A program made the position numbers and the translations under genes. A model generated the notes under the pieces. The model searched no databases and had not been told where the DNA came from. It was given only the letters and a program-made list of their open reading frames with translations. Positions 36,632 to 46,662 of a stretch of DNA of 64,000 nt are shown piece after piece. Each line of letters begins with the position of its first letter. The stretch's first letter is position 1. The DNA is from G963663495 sp963663495 (lineage in GTDB: Bacteria > Bacteroidota > Rhodothermia > Rhodothermales > Bin80), in NCBI GenBank assembly GCA_963663495.1, contig OY760427.1, positions 2,232,001 to 2,296,000 on the forward strand, in the 5' to 3' direction.

Positions 36632-39600
36632 CTGCCCTGTACCCATAAATCATCCATTACGGTTCGATTGTTCGTCAGGTATGGTCAAATATCGCTGGCA
36701 TGGCTGTCGGAATATCTCGGGTATTTCGGCCTAACAGGTATGGTGTGTGACTTGAGGTGAATAATGCCATCCTCTCGTGCGGATACGCGATCTCTTCCTG
36801 CGCCGCTTCCCTTGGCGCTGCATTGCCTACATCCACGAACCCTCGGCTGCAGTCTCCTAGCGATACTTCTGCCTCCAGTAATTCAACGGTCCGTACGAGA
36901 TGCCCTGCTCTGCGCAAGACGCCGCTGCGGACCGGGTCCTTTCGTTATACTGCTCTACCAGCGGAAACATCTCTTCCGCCGTACGTCTGGGCTGTACCAG
37001 GCGGGCGGTCCGGGGTCTGGGTTCTCACGTCTACGGGTAAGCTCTACAGAACCCGTCACCTAATCAAGATGCAAGTTCACCGCACGCTCACGCAGGTGTA
37101 GCCACTGGGGCATAGGCCCACATCAGGCAGGTTGATATGCCATTTATATGAACCCAGATGAATTCCCGTGCGAACATGCACTCAATTGTTCGTCTCTTAC
37201 CTCGTATCCCAATGTCATTAGGTGTAACCTCTCTAGGCCACGCCACATGATCTGGTAACCCACCGGTCCATCACGAGTGCGGTTCTGATAACCGCCGAGC
37301 ACCGCTACGATCAGGATAGCAGCTCCCAAAGTACTGGGCTTCGGCAGCTTTACCCGTGCTGCATATCCATCCAAGAATCGCAGCTCCATCTCCGTGAAAA
37401 AGACATCCGCGTCCAGCTCCGGCACCTCCCGACCCAATTGCACCAAGGTCATGACGCGCCAGGATATTACACAATACATCGTTATTGCTCGCTGCAGACG
37501 CAACGAGGTACGCAGACCCAAACGCTCTACCTTGCACCCACTCTTGAGCACGCGGAAGAAGTCTTCCACCCGCCACCGCTTGAGATACATTGCCAACACC
37601 CGCCGTGCATCCGCTACGCTCCCTACCTCCATGCTGGTCAATAGCATCCACTCCACCGGCAGCGCATCCCCCGGAGGCTCCACCTCCATCACATGCACCC
37701 CGTACATCACCACCGGCTCCTCCTCGTTCTTCGGATCCGGCAACAAGAACCTCCCGTAGCGTACCTCCGCATTGACCATCCGGTAACTGCGACCCTTCCG
37801 TGCCTGCTTGCGCGCCTGCTTCTTGCGCGCCGTCACCCGCTGTATCTCTATCTCCACATTCCCCGGAGCCTTACCACTGCGCATTACCGCAAACAGCTTG
37901 CGATCATCCAACAGCTTGCGATCATGCTTCGCTCGTATCAATACCTCCGCCTTACCCTGTCTGCGCTGCTCGGCAAACATAGCAAAGCTGTCCGCCTCCC
38001 GGTCCGCAACACAGATCACCTGCGTCTCGCCGGACAGCTCCTCCGCCGCCTCGCATATATCCTTGAACCCGTCTATCCACTGCTGCGTCCGCGGAGCATG
38101 CGGACCCTCCTCCGGATCCTTGAAGCTGCCACGCAACACCCCCAACGTCAATCCATCCTCCGTCACCACCAGCGTCGCATGCAACGGCAACCCCAGCGTC
38201 TTCGCCGTCGTCTGATTACTCCCTATTACCTCCAAATCCGTACACGCCGGCCGCGTACTGTACCGCAACTTCGTCGTGTCCCGGATGCATAACACGGTCT
38301 CCTGACTACGCATGCGCTCTATCGTACGCCCACGATGCGGCGCCAATATGTTCTCCGGCGTTACCGTTTTGTCCTTCTTGCTCTCCAATAACCGGTAATG
38401 CCCCTTCACCGCCGCGCGGTCCGCATCCGTATGCGCGGTAATGCTGTGGCCTATCACATCGGCCAACATGGACGTGCTCTTTACCAGTCGCACAGACAAC
38501 CGCCTATCTCCCAATGGCGCTCCGCCAAACTCCGTTTCGGCCCACTGCGCACTGTCAATCCCCTCGTGCGGATCCCTCACCGGACGCAACTCCTCCTCCG
38601 GTTTCCCCAAGGTCCCGCGCCATTCTTTGTCCAACTCGTATACATACAGCCCCTTGGGATCCTCTTCCTTTGCCTCCTTGTGCCGCTTTCCGCCTGCGGT
38701 ATGGCCGATCAATACAAAATTGTTCACCTCAAAACACGCTCCTTCCCCTTGGGGATCCACATACGTTTCGACAACCCAGGGACGGTAACAGTACCGTGCC
38801 TGAAAATCATCCGCCAACCGTCTCAATACCTTACCCAGTACATGGCTGGCCAAATCCTGACACTGCCCCCGTATCAGAAAACGACTCAAACACACCACAC
38901 GGTGCAAATGCGCCTTGCGCTGCTCATCACTCCACGCCATCCAGTGCTCTCTGGGCGCCAGGCACAACGCCGCCGCCGAAAACCCCACCGCTCCCAGGTA
39001 ACCATGGGCACTGCCTATCAGATAGCGTACCTGCGCTCCCACAAATGTGGTCGTACGCCTCGGATGCTCAAAGTGCAGCAACGTGTTCCACACCATACGC
39101 TGCTCGTCCGTCTCAACCAACTCAATCGTCAACCCCCGGACACCGTGTACCGTGCCCGGTAACGCTATCGGATCCGGTACCCGCTCCTCGCGCCTACGCG
39201 GTTCCGTCTTAGCCGCATTACAATTCTCGGGCTTGGGCAACACCATCCTCCCCCGGGCCTCCAACTTCGATAAAGCCTGCGCACAGTTGCTCACCTGCGG
39301 TTCGCCCCGTGCATCAACAAACCCGAACTCTTCACAGACAGCGCGCGCTATCTGCGTGCGAAACCGCCAACGATCGTCGGCAAGAACCCTGTCCAAACGC
39401 TCTCCATTGCAGGGAGCGATGAGCGTTCGTAAGACCTGACTTCGTTGAAACACGCCGCAACATAAAAAACAAGTAGCGAAAGGTCAAGCACCTGAAGTGG
39501 TAGGATGGCAGTGGAAGCGGCGCAGGAAGAGATCGCGTATCCGCACGAGAGGACGGCATTATTCACCTCAAGTCACACACCATACCTGTCAGGTCGAAAC

Positions 39601-39691
39601 ACCCGAGATATTCCGACAGCCATGCCAGCGAGAGTTGACCAGAACTGACGAACAATCGAACCGTGTTGGATGATTTATGGGGGAAGGGCAG
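36632..39691 (-). mobile_element. Long-TIR DUF4338/Tn5-like element, copy 3 (complete)
   Basis: 3060 bp, in minus orientation, with both ~178-bp terminal inverted repeats (36632-36810 and 39514-39691), the transposase gene (37144-39453) and the IS66 tnpA relic (about 36810-37010). Bounded by the 8-bp direct repeat CGATAGCT. It defines the mobile unit: what moved was the entire assembly, not just the transposase gene with short IS4-like ends. It sits between the convergent terB and moxR genes. Confidence 0.92.
37144..39453 (-). CDS. DUF4338/Tn5-like transposase, copy 3
   Basis: 769 residues, GTG start, nearly identical to the copy at 8753-11062 with a handful of substitutions (for example HVMEVEP in place of HVLEVEP). 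DUF4338 domain and YREK transposase core are intact, as in copy 1. Being full length inside an element with intact ends and target duplication, it is the best candidate for an active copy in this window. Confidence 0.93.
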   Translation of the reverse strand: MFQRSQVLRTLIAPCNGERLDRVLADDRWRFRTQIARAVCEEFGFVDARGEPQVSNCAQALSKLEARGRMVLPKPENCNAAKTEPRRREERVPDPIALPGTVHGVRGLTIELVETDEQRMVWNTLLHFEHPRRTTTFVGAQVRYLIGSAHGYLGAVGFSAAALCLAPREHWMAWSDEQRKAHLHRVVCLSRFLIRGQCQDLASHVLGKVLRRLADDFQARYCYRPWVVETYVDPQGEGACFEVNNFVLIGHTAGGKRHKEAKEEDPKGLYVYELDKEWRGTLGKPEEELRPVRDPHEGIDSAQWAETEFGGAPLGDRRLSVRLVKSTSMLADVIGHSITAHTDADRAAVKGHYRLLESKKDKTVTPENILAPHRGRTIERMRSQETVLCIRDTTKLRYSTRPACTDLEVIGSNQTTAKTLGLPLHATLVVTEDGLTLGVLRGSFKDPEEGPHAPRTQQWIDGFKDICEAAEELSGETQVICVADREADSFAMFAEQRRQGKAEVLIRAKHDRKLLDDRKLFAVMRSGKAPGNVEIEIQRVTARKKQARKQARKGRSYRMVNAEVRYGRFLLPDPKNEEEPVVMYGVHVMEVEPPGDALPVEWMLLTSMEVGSVADARRVLAMYLKRWRVEDFFRVLKSGCKVERLGLRTSLRLQRAITMYCVISWRVMTLVQLGREVPELDADVFFTEMELRFLDGYAARVKLPKPSTLGAAILIVAVLGGYQNRTRDGPVGYQIMWRGLERLHLMTLGYEVRDEQLSACSHGNSSGFI

Positions 39692-39699
39692 CGATAGCT
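39692..39699. repeat. Target site duplication (right) of long-TIR element copy 3
   Basis: Exact repeat of 36624-36631 (CGATAGCT). Confidence 0.88.
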
Positions 39700-39702
39700 C
39701 TC

Positions 39703-39720
39703 GCGGCGCTTTGCCGCTTT
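39703..39720 (+). terminator. Probable terB terminator, displaced by the insertion
   Basis: GCGGC-GCTTT-GCCGC stem followed by TTT on the plus strand, immediately after moxR's 3' end. Before insertion it would have lain about 20 bp after the TerB stop; the 3-kb element now separates them. Confidence 0.5.
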
Positions 39721-40738
39721 AGTTCCTTCCGTTGCCTTGTGTCTCAAGAAGGCGGTCAATGATCTCCACCTGACCGACGCCGTCCGCTTCTGCGTTGAAA
39801 TTCGGAATGATGCGGTGTCGTAGGACCGGTATTGCCATTGCCGTAACATCCGCAATGAGGGGGGTAAGCCTACCGTCCATTGCCGCCAGCGCCTTTGCTC
39901 CCAGAATAAGGTTCTGAGACGCCCGGGGGCCGGCCCCGTAGCTCAAATAATTCTTCACAAAGTTCGGGGCGGCATCACGCGCGGGCCGCGTCCGGGCTAC
40001 GAGGCTGACGGCATATCGAATCACGTTGTCTGCCACGGGTATCTGACGGACAAATTTTTGAAAAGTCAATAGTTCCCGGCGCGCAAGGATCGAACGGACG
40101 CTAACCTCGTGTGCGCTCGTGGTCGTGCGCACAACATCAATTTCCTGGTCAAATGTCGGATAGTCCAACCAAAGGTTCAGCATGAACCTGTCCAGCTGTG
40201 CTTCCGGCAGAGAGTAGGTACCCTCCTGTTCAATAGGGTTCTGCGTAGCAAGGACGAAGAAAGGCTCCTTTAACGGCATAGATTCGCCCGCAGCAGTCAC
40301 TCGGTGCTCTTGCATGGCCTCAAGCAACGCCGCCTGCGTCTTGGGCGGCGTGCGATTGATCTCATCTGCCAGTACAATATTGGCAAAGATCGGCCCACGA
40401 ACAAACCGAAAGGATCTCCTGCCCGAGGTCAGGTCTTCCTCAATGATCTCGGTACCTGTGATGTCGCTCGGCATCAAGTCGGGGGTAAACTGTATTCGGC
40501 TGTACTTCAGGTCCAGCGCATCGGCTAATGTTCGAATAAGCAATGTCTTGGCTAAACCAGGTACGCCAACCAATAGCACATGTCCTTTTGCCAGCAAACA
40601 GACCATCACCTGGTGGACAATGTCCTCCTGTCCGATTATGATCTTGGCAATCTCGTCGCGCAGTCGGGCATACGTTCTCGTTAAGGCTTCCAGAGTTGGG
40701 GGGCTAGTAGAGGCTGAAGGCATAGGAGAGGGGGCCAT
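39719..40738 (-). CDS. MoxR-type AAA+ ATPase
   Basis: 339 residues. Walker A GVPGLAKT (about 59-66), Walker B VLADEINR, the MoxR sensor region LATQNPIEQEGTYSLPEAQLDRF, and the GPRASQNLILGAKALA C-terminal motif. MoxR proteins are chaperone-like ATPases for maturation of protein complexes, often with VWA partners, none of which is seen here. The start ATG overlaps the stop of the surA-like gene (ATGA), so it is the last gene of the isomerase operon. Confidence 0.93.
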   Translation of the reverse strand: MAPSPMPSASTSPPTLEALTRTYARLRDEIAKIIIGQEDIVHQVMVCLLAKGHVLLVGVPGLAKTLLIRTLADALDLKYSRIQFTPDLMPSDITGTEIIEEDLTSGRRSFRFVRGPIFANIVLADEINRTPPKTQAALLEAMQEHRVTAAGESMPLKEPFFVLATQNPIEQEGTYSLPEAQLDRFMLNLWLDYPTFDQEIDVVRTTTSAHEVSVRSILARRELLTFQKFVRQIPVADNVIRYAVSLVARTRPARDAAPNFVKNYLSYGAGPRASQNLILGAKALAAMDGRLTPLIADVTAMAIPVLRHRIIPNFNAEADGVGQVEIIDRLLETQGNGRN

Positions 40739-42135
40739 CAGCGGCGATCTTGCGAGCCAGACACAGCAGCGTGGTTTACTGCTGCCCCGCGCAACTCAAC
40801 GTATACTTTTTCTCTCAGTATATCTAACCATTTGCCGATTTCTGTGGCGCGTTTTGCATCCAATGCTAGCTGCTCAATCCGGGGATAGTCCGTTTCAATA
40901 TCAATGCGATGTTCGTTAATGCGGCGTTGCACCGTGACGATGTGGTAGGCAAGGCTGCCATCTAATAGCGTTACCTCGGCAGGCATGCTAATTTCGCCGA
41001 TTTCCAGCGTATCCGTGGTGCTTTTCCAATCCGGGCCTAGTGCTTCCACAAACAAATCGCGTACCCCGGTAGAAGGGTCCACAACCCTGCCTCCAATTCT
41101 AGCCGTCGCTTCTTCCTCACTGTTGCGACGAGCTATCAGTTCAAATGGGAGGTCATGCACCAATAGGGTATCGCGAACCGCATTCAGGTAATTGATCGCG
41201 GCCTGCGGGTCTGACTTGCTCTGATCTATGTTGATTAGAATATGACTGAAGCCCAATGTCTCACCACGGCGGGAATCAACACGAAGCACATGGTACCCGA
41301 AGGGAGACTTGAATGGCTCTGAGAGTTGGCCAATAGGAATGCGTGAAGCTATCGCCGCGAATTCAGGCACCAAGTCTCCAAGCGCCATATCCTCGTACTG
41401 GCCGCCGAGGTTAGCAGACCCGGGATCATCCGAATACCGCCGGGCCAAGCTTGCCAGCGTGCTCGTACCCGTAATGATTGAGTCGCGAATGGCTGTCACA
41501 ATCTCCAGAGCTTCCTCTTCTGCCTCGGGCTTGATCTTGGGGTAGCGAACAATGTGAGAGGCGCGTATCATGTCAGGAAGCGTGGGGAGTGAATCTGTCG
41601 GGAACAGAGAAAACCATTCCCGCACCTCGGAGGGCGTGATTTTGATTGCTCCCACGCGGCCATTCTGAAGCTGCTCCGCCAACAGGCGGTCGCGAAATTC
41701 GTCTCGAAGCTCTGTCCTTATCTGTTCGATCGTCTGACCGTAAATTTCTTCGAGCCTTACCCTCCCGCCAACCTGCTGACTCATGGCGCCAATGCGATCA
41801 TCCAGTGACTGATCAACTTGCTCATCTGTGACCACGATATTTGTGTCTCGGCTGGCGATCTCAGCGAGCACATGCTGATCAATGAGCTGCTCAAGAGCTT
41901 GGCCCCAGAATTCGGGGGAATTCGCGACACGACGCTGCTGCACCATCGTGGCTACAAGGCCATCTACATCGGATTTCAGCACGATCTTGTCTGCCACAAC
42001 CGCTACAATTTCGTCAATAACCTGGCCTTGCGATCTTGACTGCTCTGTGCAAAGCAGGGCAAGCCCAACGAATATGTACGTGAATCGCGGGACTTTGAGC
42101 ATGGAGGCGGTTTTATTTGTCGGCACCGAATGCAT
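40738..42135 (-). CDS. SurA-like periplasmic peptidyl-prolyl isomerase
   Basis: Up to 465 residues. A start at Met12 (42102, MLKVPRFTY) gives a clear signal peptide (IFVGLALLCTEQSRSQG), so that is the likelier start. SurA N-domain VDEIVAVVADKIVLKSDVDGL-like helix, a first parvulin domain (IRASHIVRYPKI, SDDPGSANLGG, PFKSPFGYHVLRV) and a degenerate second one (GFSHILINID). Outer-membrane protein folding factor. Last residues overlap moxR by ATGA; preceded by two further PPIase genes. Confidence 0.88.
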   Translation of the reverse strand: MHSVPTNKTASMLKVPRFTYIFVGLALLCTEQSRSQGQVIDEIVAVVADKIVLKSDVDGLVATMVQQRRVANSPEFWGQALEQLIDQHVLAEIASRDTNIVVTDEQVDQSLDDRIGAMSQQVGGRVRLEEIYGQTIEQIRTELRDEFRDRLLAEQLQNGRVGAIKITPSEVREWFSLFPTDSLPTLPDMIRASHIVRYPKIKPEAEEEALEIVTAIRDSIITGTSTLASLARRYSDDPGSANLGGQYEDMALGDLVPEFAAIASRIPIGQLSEPFKSPFGYHVLRVDSRRGETLGFSHILINIDQSKSDPQAAINYLNAVRDTLLVHDLPFELIARRNSEEEATARIGGRVVDPSTGVRDLFVEALGPDWKSTTDTLEIGEISMPAEVTLLDGSLAYHIVTVQRRINEHRIDIETDYPRIEQLALDAKRATEIGKWLDILREKVYVELRGAAVNHAAVSGSQDRR

Positions 42136-42161
42136 TGATTATGCGGCGGAAGTATCGAGCA

Positions 42162-43022
42162 TTAGTTGATAGCAAGCTTATCTGCTGCAATCGCTTTCAT
42201 CCGAAGTTGCTGTACTAGCTGTTGGTACGATTGCCTGCGCCAATTAATGGTGATTTGTCTTTGGATCACATCTTCCACCCACGCTATCTCCGGGATGCTT
42301 CCGGTTGGCGCCCTGCCGGCTAGATGTACAAGATGAAAATGCCCGCCCGATTCAATTATGGGAGCCGTCTGCCCGGGCCGCAGGTCCGACAGCACCTCCG
42401 CCAATAAAGGATGATCCGCAAATAACCGCCTCTCCGGCAAGAAGTTATTGGCCAAAGAGAGTGACATTGATGGGTTTACACTGAATCGCGCAGCAATATT
42501 CACAAACACAGTGTCTGCGTGGTTCTTCCGGTCCATAATGTCTTGGGCCGTTCGTATGGAATCCTCGTCGGTTGCAATGAGGTAGTGCACCTTCGCGAAC
42601 GGCTCCCGGAGGCTCAGCCTCTCTCTGTGATTTTCGTAATAGGAAGATATGTCGCTGGGTTGTATCGGAATGATATTTTCCATTATCAACTGCGAAACCA
42701 TGGCGTCAATCAGTATGGAGCGTTCACTTTCCTCAAGCCTCAGCTTAACGGAGTCATGGTTTGCGATATTGCGTCGCAACGCCTCCTGATACAAAAGCTC
42801 GCTATCAATCCACTGGTCAATAAGCCGCTTGCGCGCCTCACCGGAATCAAGCGTGGCAGGGAAGTCCTGGAGCGCCGTTTCCAGTTCACTTTCGAGCAGT
42901 AAGCCATCGCCCGCGCGCGCCACCACATCGGGTGGAGAATCTACGGGCTTACATCCACATGCCCACAAGGCTGCGACTACCACCCAGTTCCAACGACAGG
43001 TCCAGCGCCGTTGCGGGATCAT
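42162..43022 (-). CDS. Parvulin-type PPIase-like lipoprotein
   Basis: 286 residues. Signal with lipobox LWACGC, Cys near residue 23, so probably membrane-anchored in the periplasm. SurA-type N-domain helices (ARKRLIDQWIDSELLYQEALRR) and a parvulin-like domain (FAKVHYLIATDEDS, ARFSVNPSMS, ESGGHFHLVHL) that is weakly conserved and may act as a chaperone rather than an isomerase. Overlaps the upstream gene by ATGA and is 26 bp from the next. Confidence 0.8.
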   Translation of the reverse strand: MIPQRRWTCRWNWVVVAALWACGCKPVDSPPDVVARAGDGLLLESELETALQDFPATLDSGEARKRLIDQWIDSELLYQEALRRNIANHDSVKLRLEESERSILIDAMVSQLIMENIIPIQPSDISSYYENHRERLSLREPFAKVHYLIATDEDSIRTAQDIMDRKNHADTVFVNIAARFSVNPSMSLSLANNFLPERRLFADHPLLAEVLSDLRPGQTAPIIESGGHFHLVHLAGRAPTGSIPEIAWVEDVIQRQITINWRRQSYQQLVQQLRMKAIAADKLAIN

Positions 43023-45040
43023 TCCATTCCTGAATCAACCGGCAAGCGCCCCGGGAATGTCTGTACTGCGTAGCGAGCCCGTAGTCGAGCGATCATCCTG
43101 TCCTCCAAAATCTGCTGGTGCTCGGTTATCACTGCGGCACGGGCCTCGGCGAACGTTTTGGCCCGGGCGGGCTCAATTCCGGCAAAAAACAGCACGGTCT
43201 TGCCTGACCGGTACGTGACGGGTTCCGTTCGTTCGCCTTCCTCCAAGTTAAGCGCACGGTCGTAAATACTGTTGGACACACCTTCAACCAAGACGGTGTC
43301 CATTTCCACGGCATACATGGAATCAGCGGAAATTTCCGCTGATAACTCTGCCCACGAGATCCTGCTATCCAAGCGCGCTATCGCATCCGTTAGCAGCGAA
43401 TCGTTTCGACTGTATAGTTGCAGGATGCGCCTGCGGTCTGGAAACCGGTATTCATTTTTCCGATCTGCGTAGTGCGCGGCCAAGCCTACGGAGTCCGATT
43501 CTGCCATGGTCCACACCGAGTCCACCATAAATCGGAACAACACCAAGCCATCCTCAAACTCGCGAATCATCGCGGCATATTCTGCATCCGTCTCTTCCAG
43601 CTGCCGCGCTGCGTAGGAGATTGCCGCATCATCCACAAAAGCATCCGCATACCTCAACATCTGCTCATCCGCTGTAGAAGCATTGGGCAATCCACTACGG
43701 CTATCACTGATAAATGATGCCAATTGCCCCACGGCATATGAGGAATCCGCAAATGTGGCTATAACCACCGCTCCCGCAGAGTCCTCCACCGCGTGACGGG
43801 CAATGACTGTTCGCACGGAATCGCGGGGCATCCCTTCCACCATTGATAGCAGTAGAACCGTATCTACGGACACACTGTGAAGATTACGGAGATTGTCTGC
43901 CAACTTTTTTTCAGCCCGGCGCACTCGTGGCATGCGTGAAGCCGTGCTCCTAAGATCATGAATGGCATCCTCATATGACTCCAGCGAAAAGCGTTCGGTA
44001 AGCTTAATCAAATGGTAGCCGAAGGCGGATTCCACTACGTCGGACATATCTCCCACGTTCTCAAGTGCAAATGCCGCATTGGCAAATGCAGTATCCAAAC
44101 CGGCGGCATCGTGGCTGAGGGTGCCAATGTCGCCGTCCCGGGAGGCGCTGTTGATATCGTCGGATGCACTGCGTGCCACCATTTCAAATGGTTCGCCGGC
44201 ATCAATACGGGCCTTAACTGCAAGAATGCGATCCAACGAAGTAAGGGAGTCCGGATCATCCTCGTACTTAGCTCTGGTCATGATGTGGGATACCCGGATG
44301 TCTGGTAGCATGGGAGTCCGCTCGTGCACAAGAAGAATGTGGTATCCATATTGCGTACGAAAGACGGGCGATACCTCTCCTGCGGCGATTTGGTATGCCA
44401 TATCCTCGAACGGCTTAACCAGTCGACCCGCGCTGAACTTGCCTAGGAAGCCTTTGTATCCCGGAGCCAGCTCTGATATAGTTGCCGACGGATCCTCGCT
44501 ATGGCGCAGTGCCATGATACCAAAGTCGGCACCTGCAACCACAGAATCCCGTATCGCATCCAGCTTCTCATACGCTAGCATGGTATCAGCTGGAGCCGTA
44601 TCCGGCTCCAGCCTCATCAGGATGTGGCTGACAGAGATGACCTCCTGCTTCTTCTCAAAAAGATCTCGTATGATGGGCTCCATGACCTCCTTATCCATCA
44701 GGTAAGGCCGCCCCAATGAACCGCGATAGCCATCCAGTTCTTCCATCAAGTTTCCCATCCTGTAATAGCCGGCCTCCTGGGCCGCCTTAAGCTTTACGCG
44801 CAAATTCACATACCGCTCAAGAAAATCTACTACAGCTGCGGAGTCATCTTCCGCGGTTGCCAAACCGGAAGCGGTCTGCCTGTATTTGTGCAGTAGTTCC
44901 TCGGCTGTGATTGCGACACCGTCAATCACAGCCACTACCGGGACGGCGGAAGTCGTCGCAGCTATGCCCCCGACTCGTGAGCAGGCGCCCGCGAACAACG
45001 TCATCACGCAGGCCAGCACGCAAAGGATACGAAGATGCAT
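43019..45040 (-). CDS. PpiD/SurA-like lipoprotein with two parvulin domains
   Basis: 673 residues. Lipobox FAGAC with Cys20. N-terminal chaperone helices (VVDFLERYVNLRVKLKAAQEAGYY), parvulin 1 (ISVSHILMRL, GKFSAGRLVKPFEDM, TQYGYHILLVHER), parvulin 2 (IRVSHIMTRA, GDIGTLSHDAAGLD, SAFGYHLIKLTER) and a long helical C-terminal region (about 400-670). First gene of a four-gene operon ending in moxR. Probably a periplasmic folding factor for envelope proteins. Confidence 0.87.
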   Translation of the reverse strand: MHLRILCVLACVMTLFAGACSRVGGIAATTSAVPVVAVIDGVAITAEELLHKYRQTASGLATAEDDSAAVVDFLERYVNLRVKLKAAQEAGYYRMGNLMEELDGYRGSLGRPYLMDKEVMEPIIRDLFEKKQEVISVSHILMRLEPDTAPADTMLAYEKLDAIRDSVVAGADFGIMALRHSEDPSATISELAPGYKGFLGKFSAGRLVKPFEDMAYQIAAGEVSPVFRTQYGYHILLVHERTPMLPDIRVSHIMTRAKYEDDPDSLTSLDRILAVKARIDAGEPFEMVARSASDDINSASRDGDIGTLSHDAAGLDTAFANAAFALENVGDMSDVVESAFGYHLIKLTERFSLESYEDAIHDLRSTASRMPRVRRAEKKLADNLRNLHSVSVDTVLLLSMVEGMPRDSVRTVIARHAVEDSAGAVVIATFADSSYAVGQLASFISDSRSGLPNASTADEQMLRYADAFVDDAAISYAARQLEETDAEYAAMIREFEDGLVLFRFMVDSVWTMAESDSVGLAAHYADRKNEYRFPDRRRILQLYSRNDSLLTDAIARLDSRISWAELSAEISADSMYAVEMDTVLVEGVSNSIYDRALNLEEGERTEPVTYRSGKTVLFFAGIEPARAKTFAEARAAVITEHQQILEDRMIARLRARYAVQTFPGRLPVDSGME

Positions 45041-45177
45041 CTCGGAAACGGTCCTTAACTCTAATTAATTGACAGAATCCATGCGAACGATGTGAGGGAC
45101 TCGGAGTTTCTGGAATATCATTGCGCTCGGCATCCGGTAAACGCTGCTTACATCAAATACCCTTATCGCATTATTAC

Positions 45178-46662
45178 ATGTCAACACCGCACGTACGTGT
45201 CCGCTTTGCCCCTAGCCCCACTGGATATTTCCACATTGGGGGCCTTAGAACTGCGCTATACTGCTTTTTGTTGGCTCGCAGCGCGGGCGGCAGTTTCATA
45301 TTGCGAATTGAGGATACCGATAGGGGGAGATTTGTGGCAGATGCAGAGCAGGATATTTTGGACTGCCTGGAATGGACGGGACTGTGTCCTAACGAGGGAC
45401 CCGTACAAGGAGGACCGCATGCGCCGTACCGGCAGTCTGAACGGTCGCATCTTTACCGTTCCTATGCTGACCAGCTTATCGCACAGGGTAATGCCTATTA
45501 CGCTTTTGACACCCCCGGTGAACTGACCGCCATACGTACCTCAGAAGGTCCGGCAGCTGCCTACACCGGCGCAACAATGCGTACAATGCGAAACGCACTC
45601 ACGCTTACGCAGAGCGAGGTGGACGACCTGTTAGACCAGAACACTCCGCATGTTATTCGACTTAGGACGCCCGACTCCGGCGATATACAATTCCGTGATG
45701 AAATCCGCACCAACGTTGTGGTACCCGCACAGAGTATTGATGATCAGATACTAATCAAGTCTGATGGAATGCCTACGTACCACCTTGCTAATGTAGTCGA
45801 TGATCATCTGATGGAGGTGACTCATGTGGTACGGGGCGAGGAATGGCTTCCTTCTACTCCTAAGCACATCTTGTTGTATAAGGCTCTCGGATGGGAGCCG
45901 CCCACCATGGCGCATTTACCACTTATCCTGAGCCCGGCCGGCGGCAAACTGTCCAAGCGCCATGCCACCAAGCTCGGTATACCCGTGTTGGTTCGCGAAT
46001 ACCGCGAAGCAGGATACGAGCCCGAGGCATTGATTAATTATCTGGCGATGCTGGGTTGGAATCCTGGTTCCGACCGCGAGTTGTATACGTTACAAGAACT
46101 CGCGGGATGTTTCTCACTTGACCGGGTGGGATCAAGCGCCGCACAATTCAGCATTAATAAGTTGGACTGGTTTAATACGAACCACCTCCGTAGATTTTCA
46201 AAGGCACGAATACAGACGCAGCTGCAACCTGGACTGACAGAGCTGGGCGTCCAGGTAAATGAGGATTATGTTAAGGCGGCGGTCAATCTGGTGATGGACC
46301 GTATCCAGCGGGTTAGCGATATCCTAACAGAATATCTTTACCTGTTCAGAGCTCCTACAGTATATGACGAGACCGGCGTGCGCAAGCGATGGAAGTCCGA
46401 CGCTCCAATCCTTGTAGCAGCCTATGCGGAACGAATTGGAAAACTTACCTCCTTTACAGATGGAGCGGTAGAGGAAGTATTGCGCGCATTAGCGAAAGAA
46501 AAAGGAGTTGGGGCAGGACGGATAATTCATCCGGTAAGGTTGGCTGTCAGCGGGACCTTCAAGGGTCCCAGCCTATTTTCTCTGCTCGTACTGCTGGGCC
46601 ACGAAGAGTGCATACGTCGGATGCAGCGGGCAATCAGCGCGTTGCCTGTGCCATGCGATTGA
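45178..46662 (+). CDS. gltX: Glutamyl-tRNA synthetase
   Basis: 494 residues from ATG 45178 (MSTPHVRVRFAPSP), the family's usual N-terminus; a longer frame from 45121 lacks homology. Class I synthetase: HIGH-type motif FHIGGLRTALY, RIEDTDRGR, and KMSKS-type GGKLSKRHATK. Charges tRNA-Glu (possibly also tRNA-Gln, since no glutaminyl synthetase is in view). Its 3' end overlaps the ACT-domain gene by 10 bases, suggesting translational coupling. Divergent from the PPIase operon. Confidence 0.96.
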   Translation: MSTPHVRVRFAPSPTGYFHIGGLRTALYCFLLARSAGGSFILRIEDTDRGRFVADAEQDILDCLEWTGLCPNEGPVQGGPHAPYRQSERSHLYRSYADQLIAQGNAYYAFDTPGELTAIRTSEGPAAAYTGATMRTMRNALTLTQSEVDDLLDQNTPHVIRLRTPDSGDIQFRDEIRTNVVVPAQSIDDQILIKSDGMPTYHLANVVDDHLMEVTHVVRGEEWLPSTPKHILLYKALGWEPPTMAHLPLILSPAGGKLSKRHATKLGIPVLVREYREAGYEPEALINYLAMLGWNPGSDRELYTLQELAGCFSLDRVGSSAAQFSINKLDWFNTNHLRRFSKARIQTQLQPGLTELGVQVNEDYVKAAVNLVMDRIQRVSDILTEYLYLFRAPTVYDETGVRKRWKSDAPILVAAYAERIGKLTSFTDGAVEEVLRALAKEKGVGAGRIIHPVRLAVSGTFKGPSLFSLLVLLGHEECIRRMQRAISALPVPCD

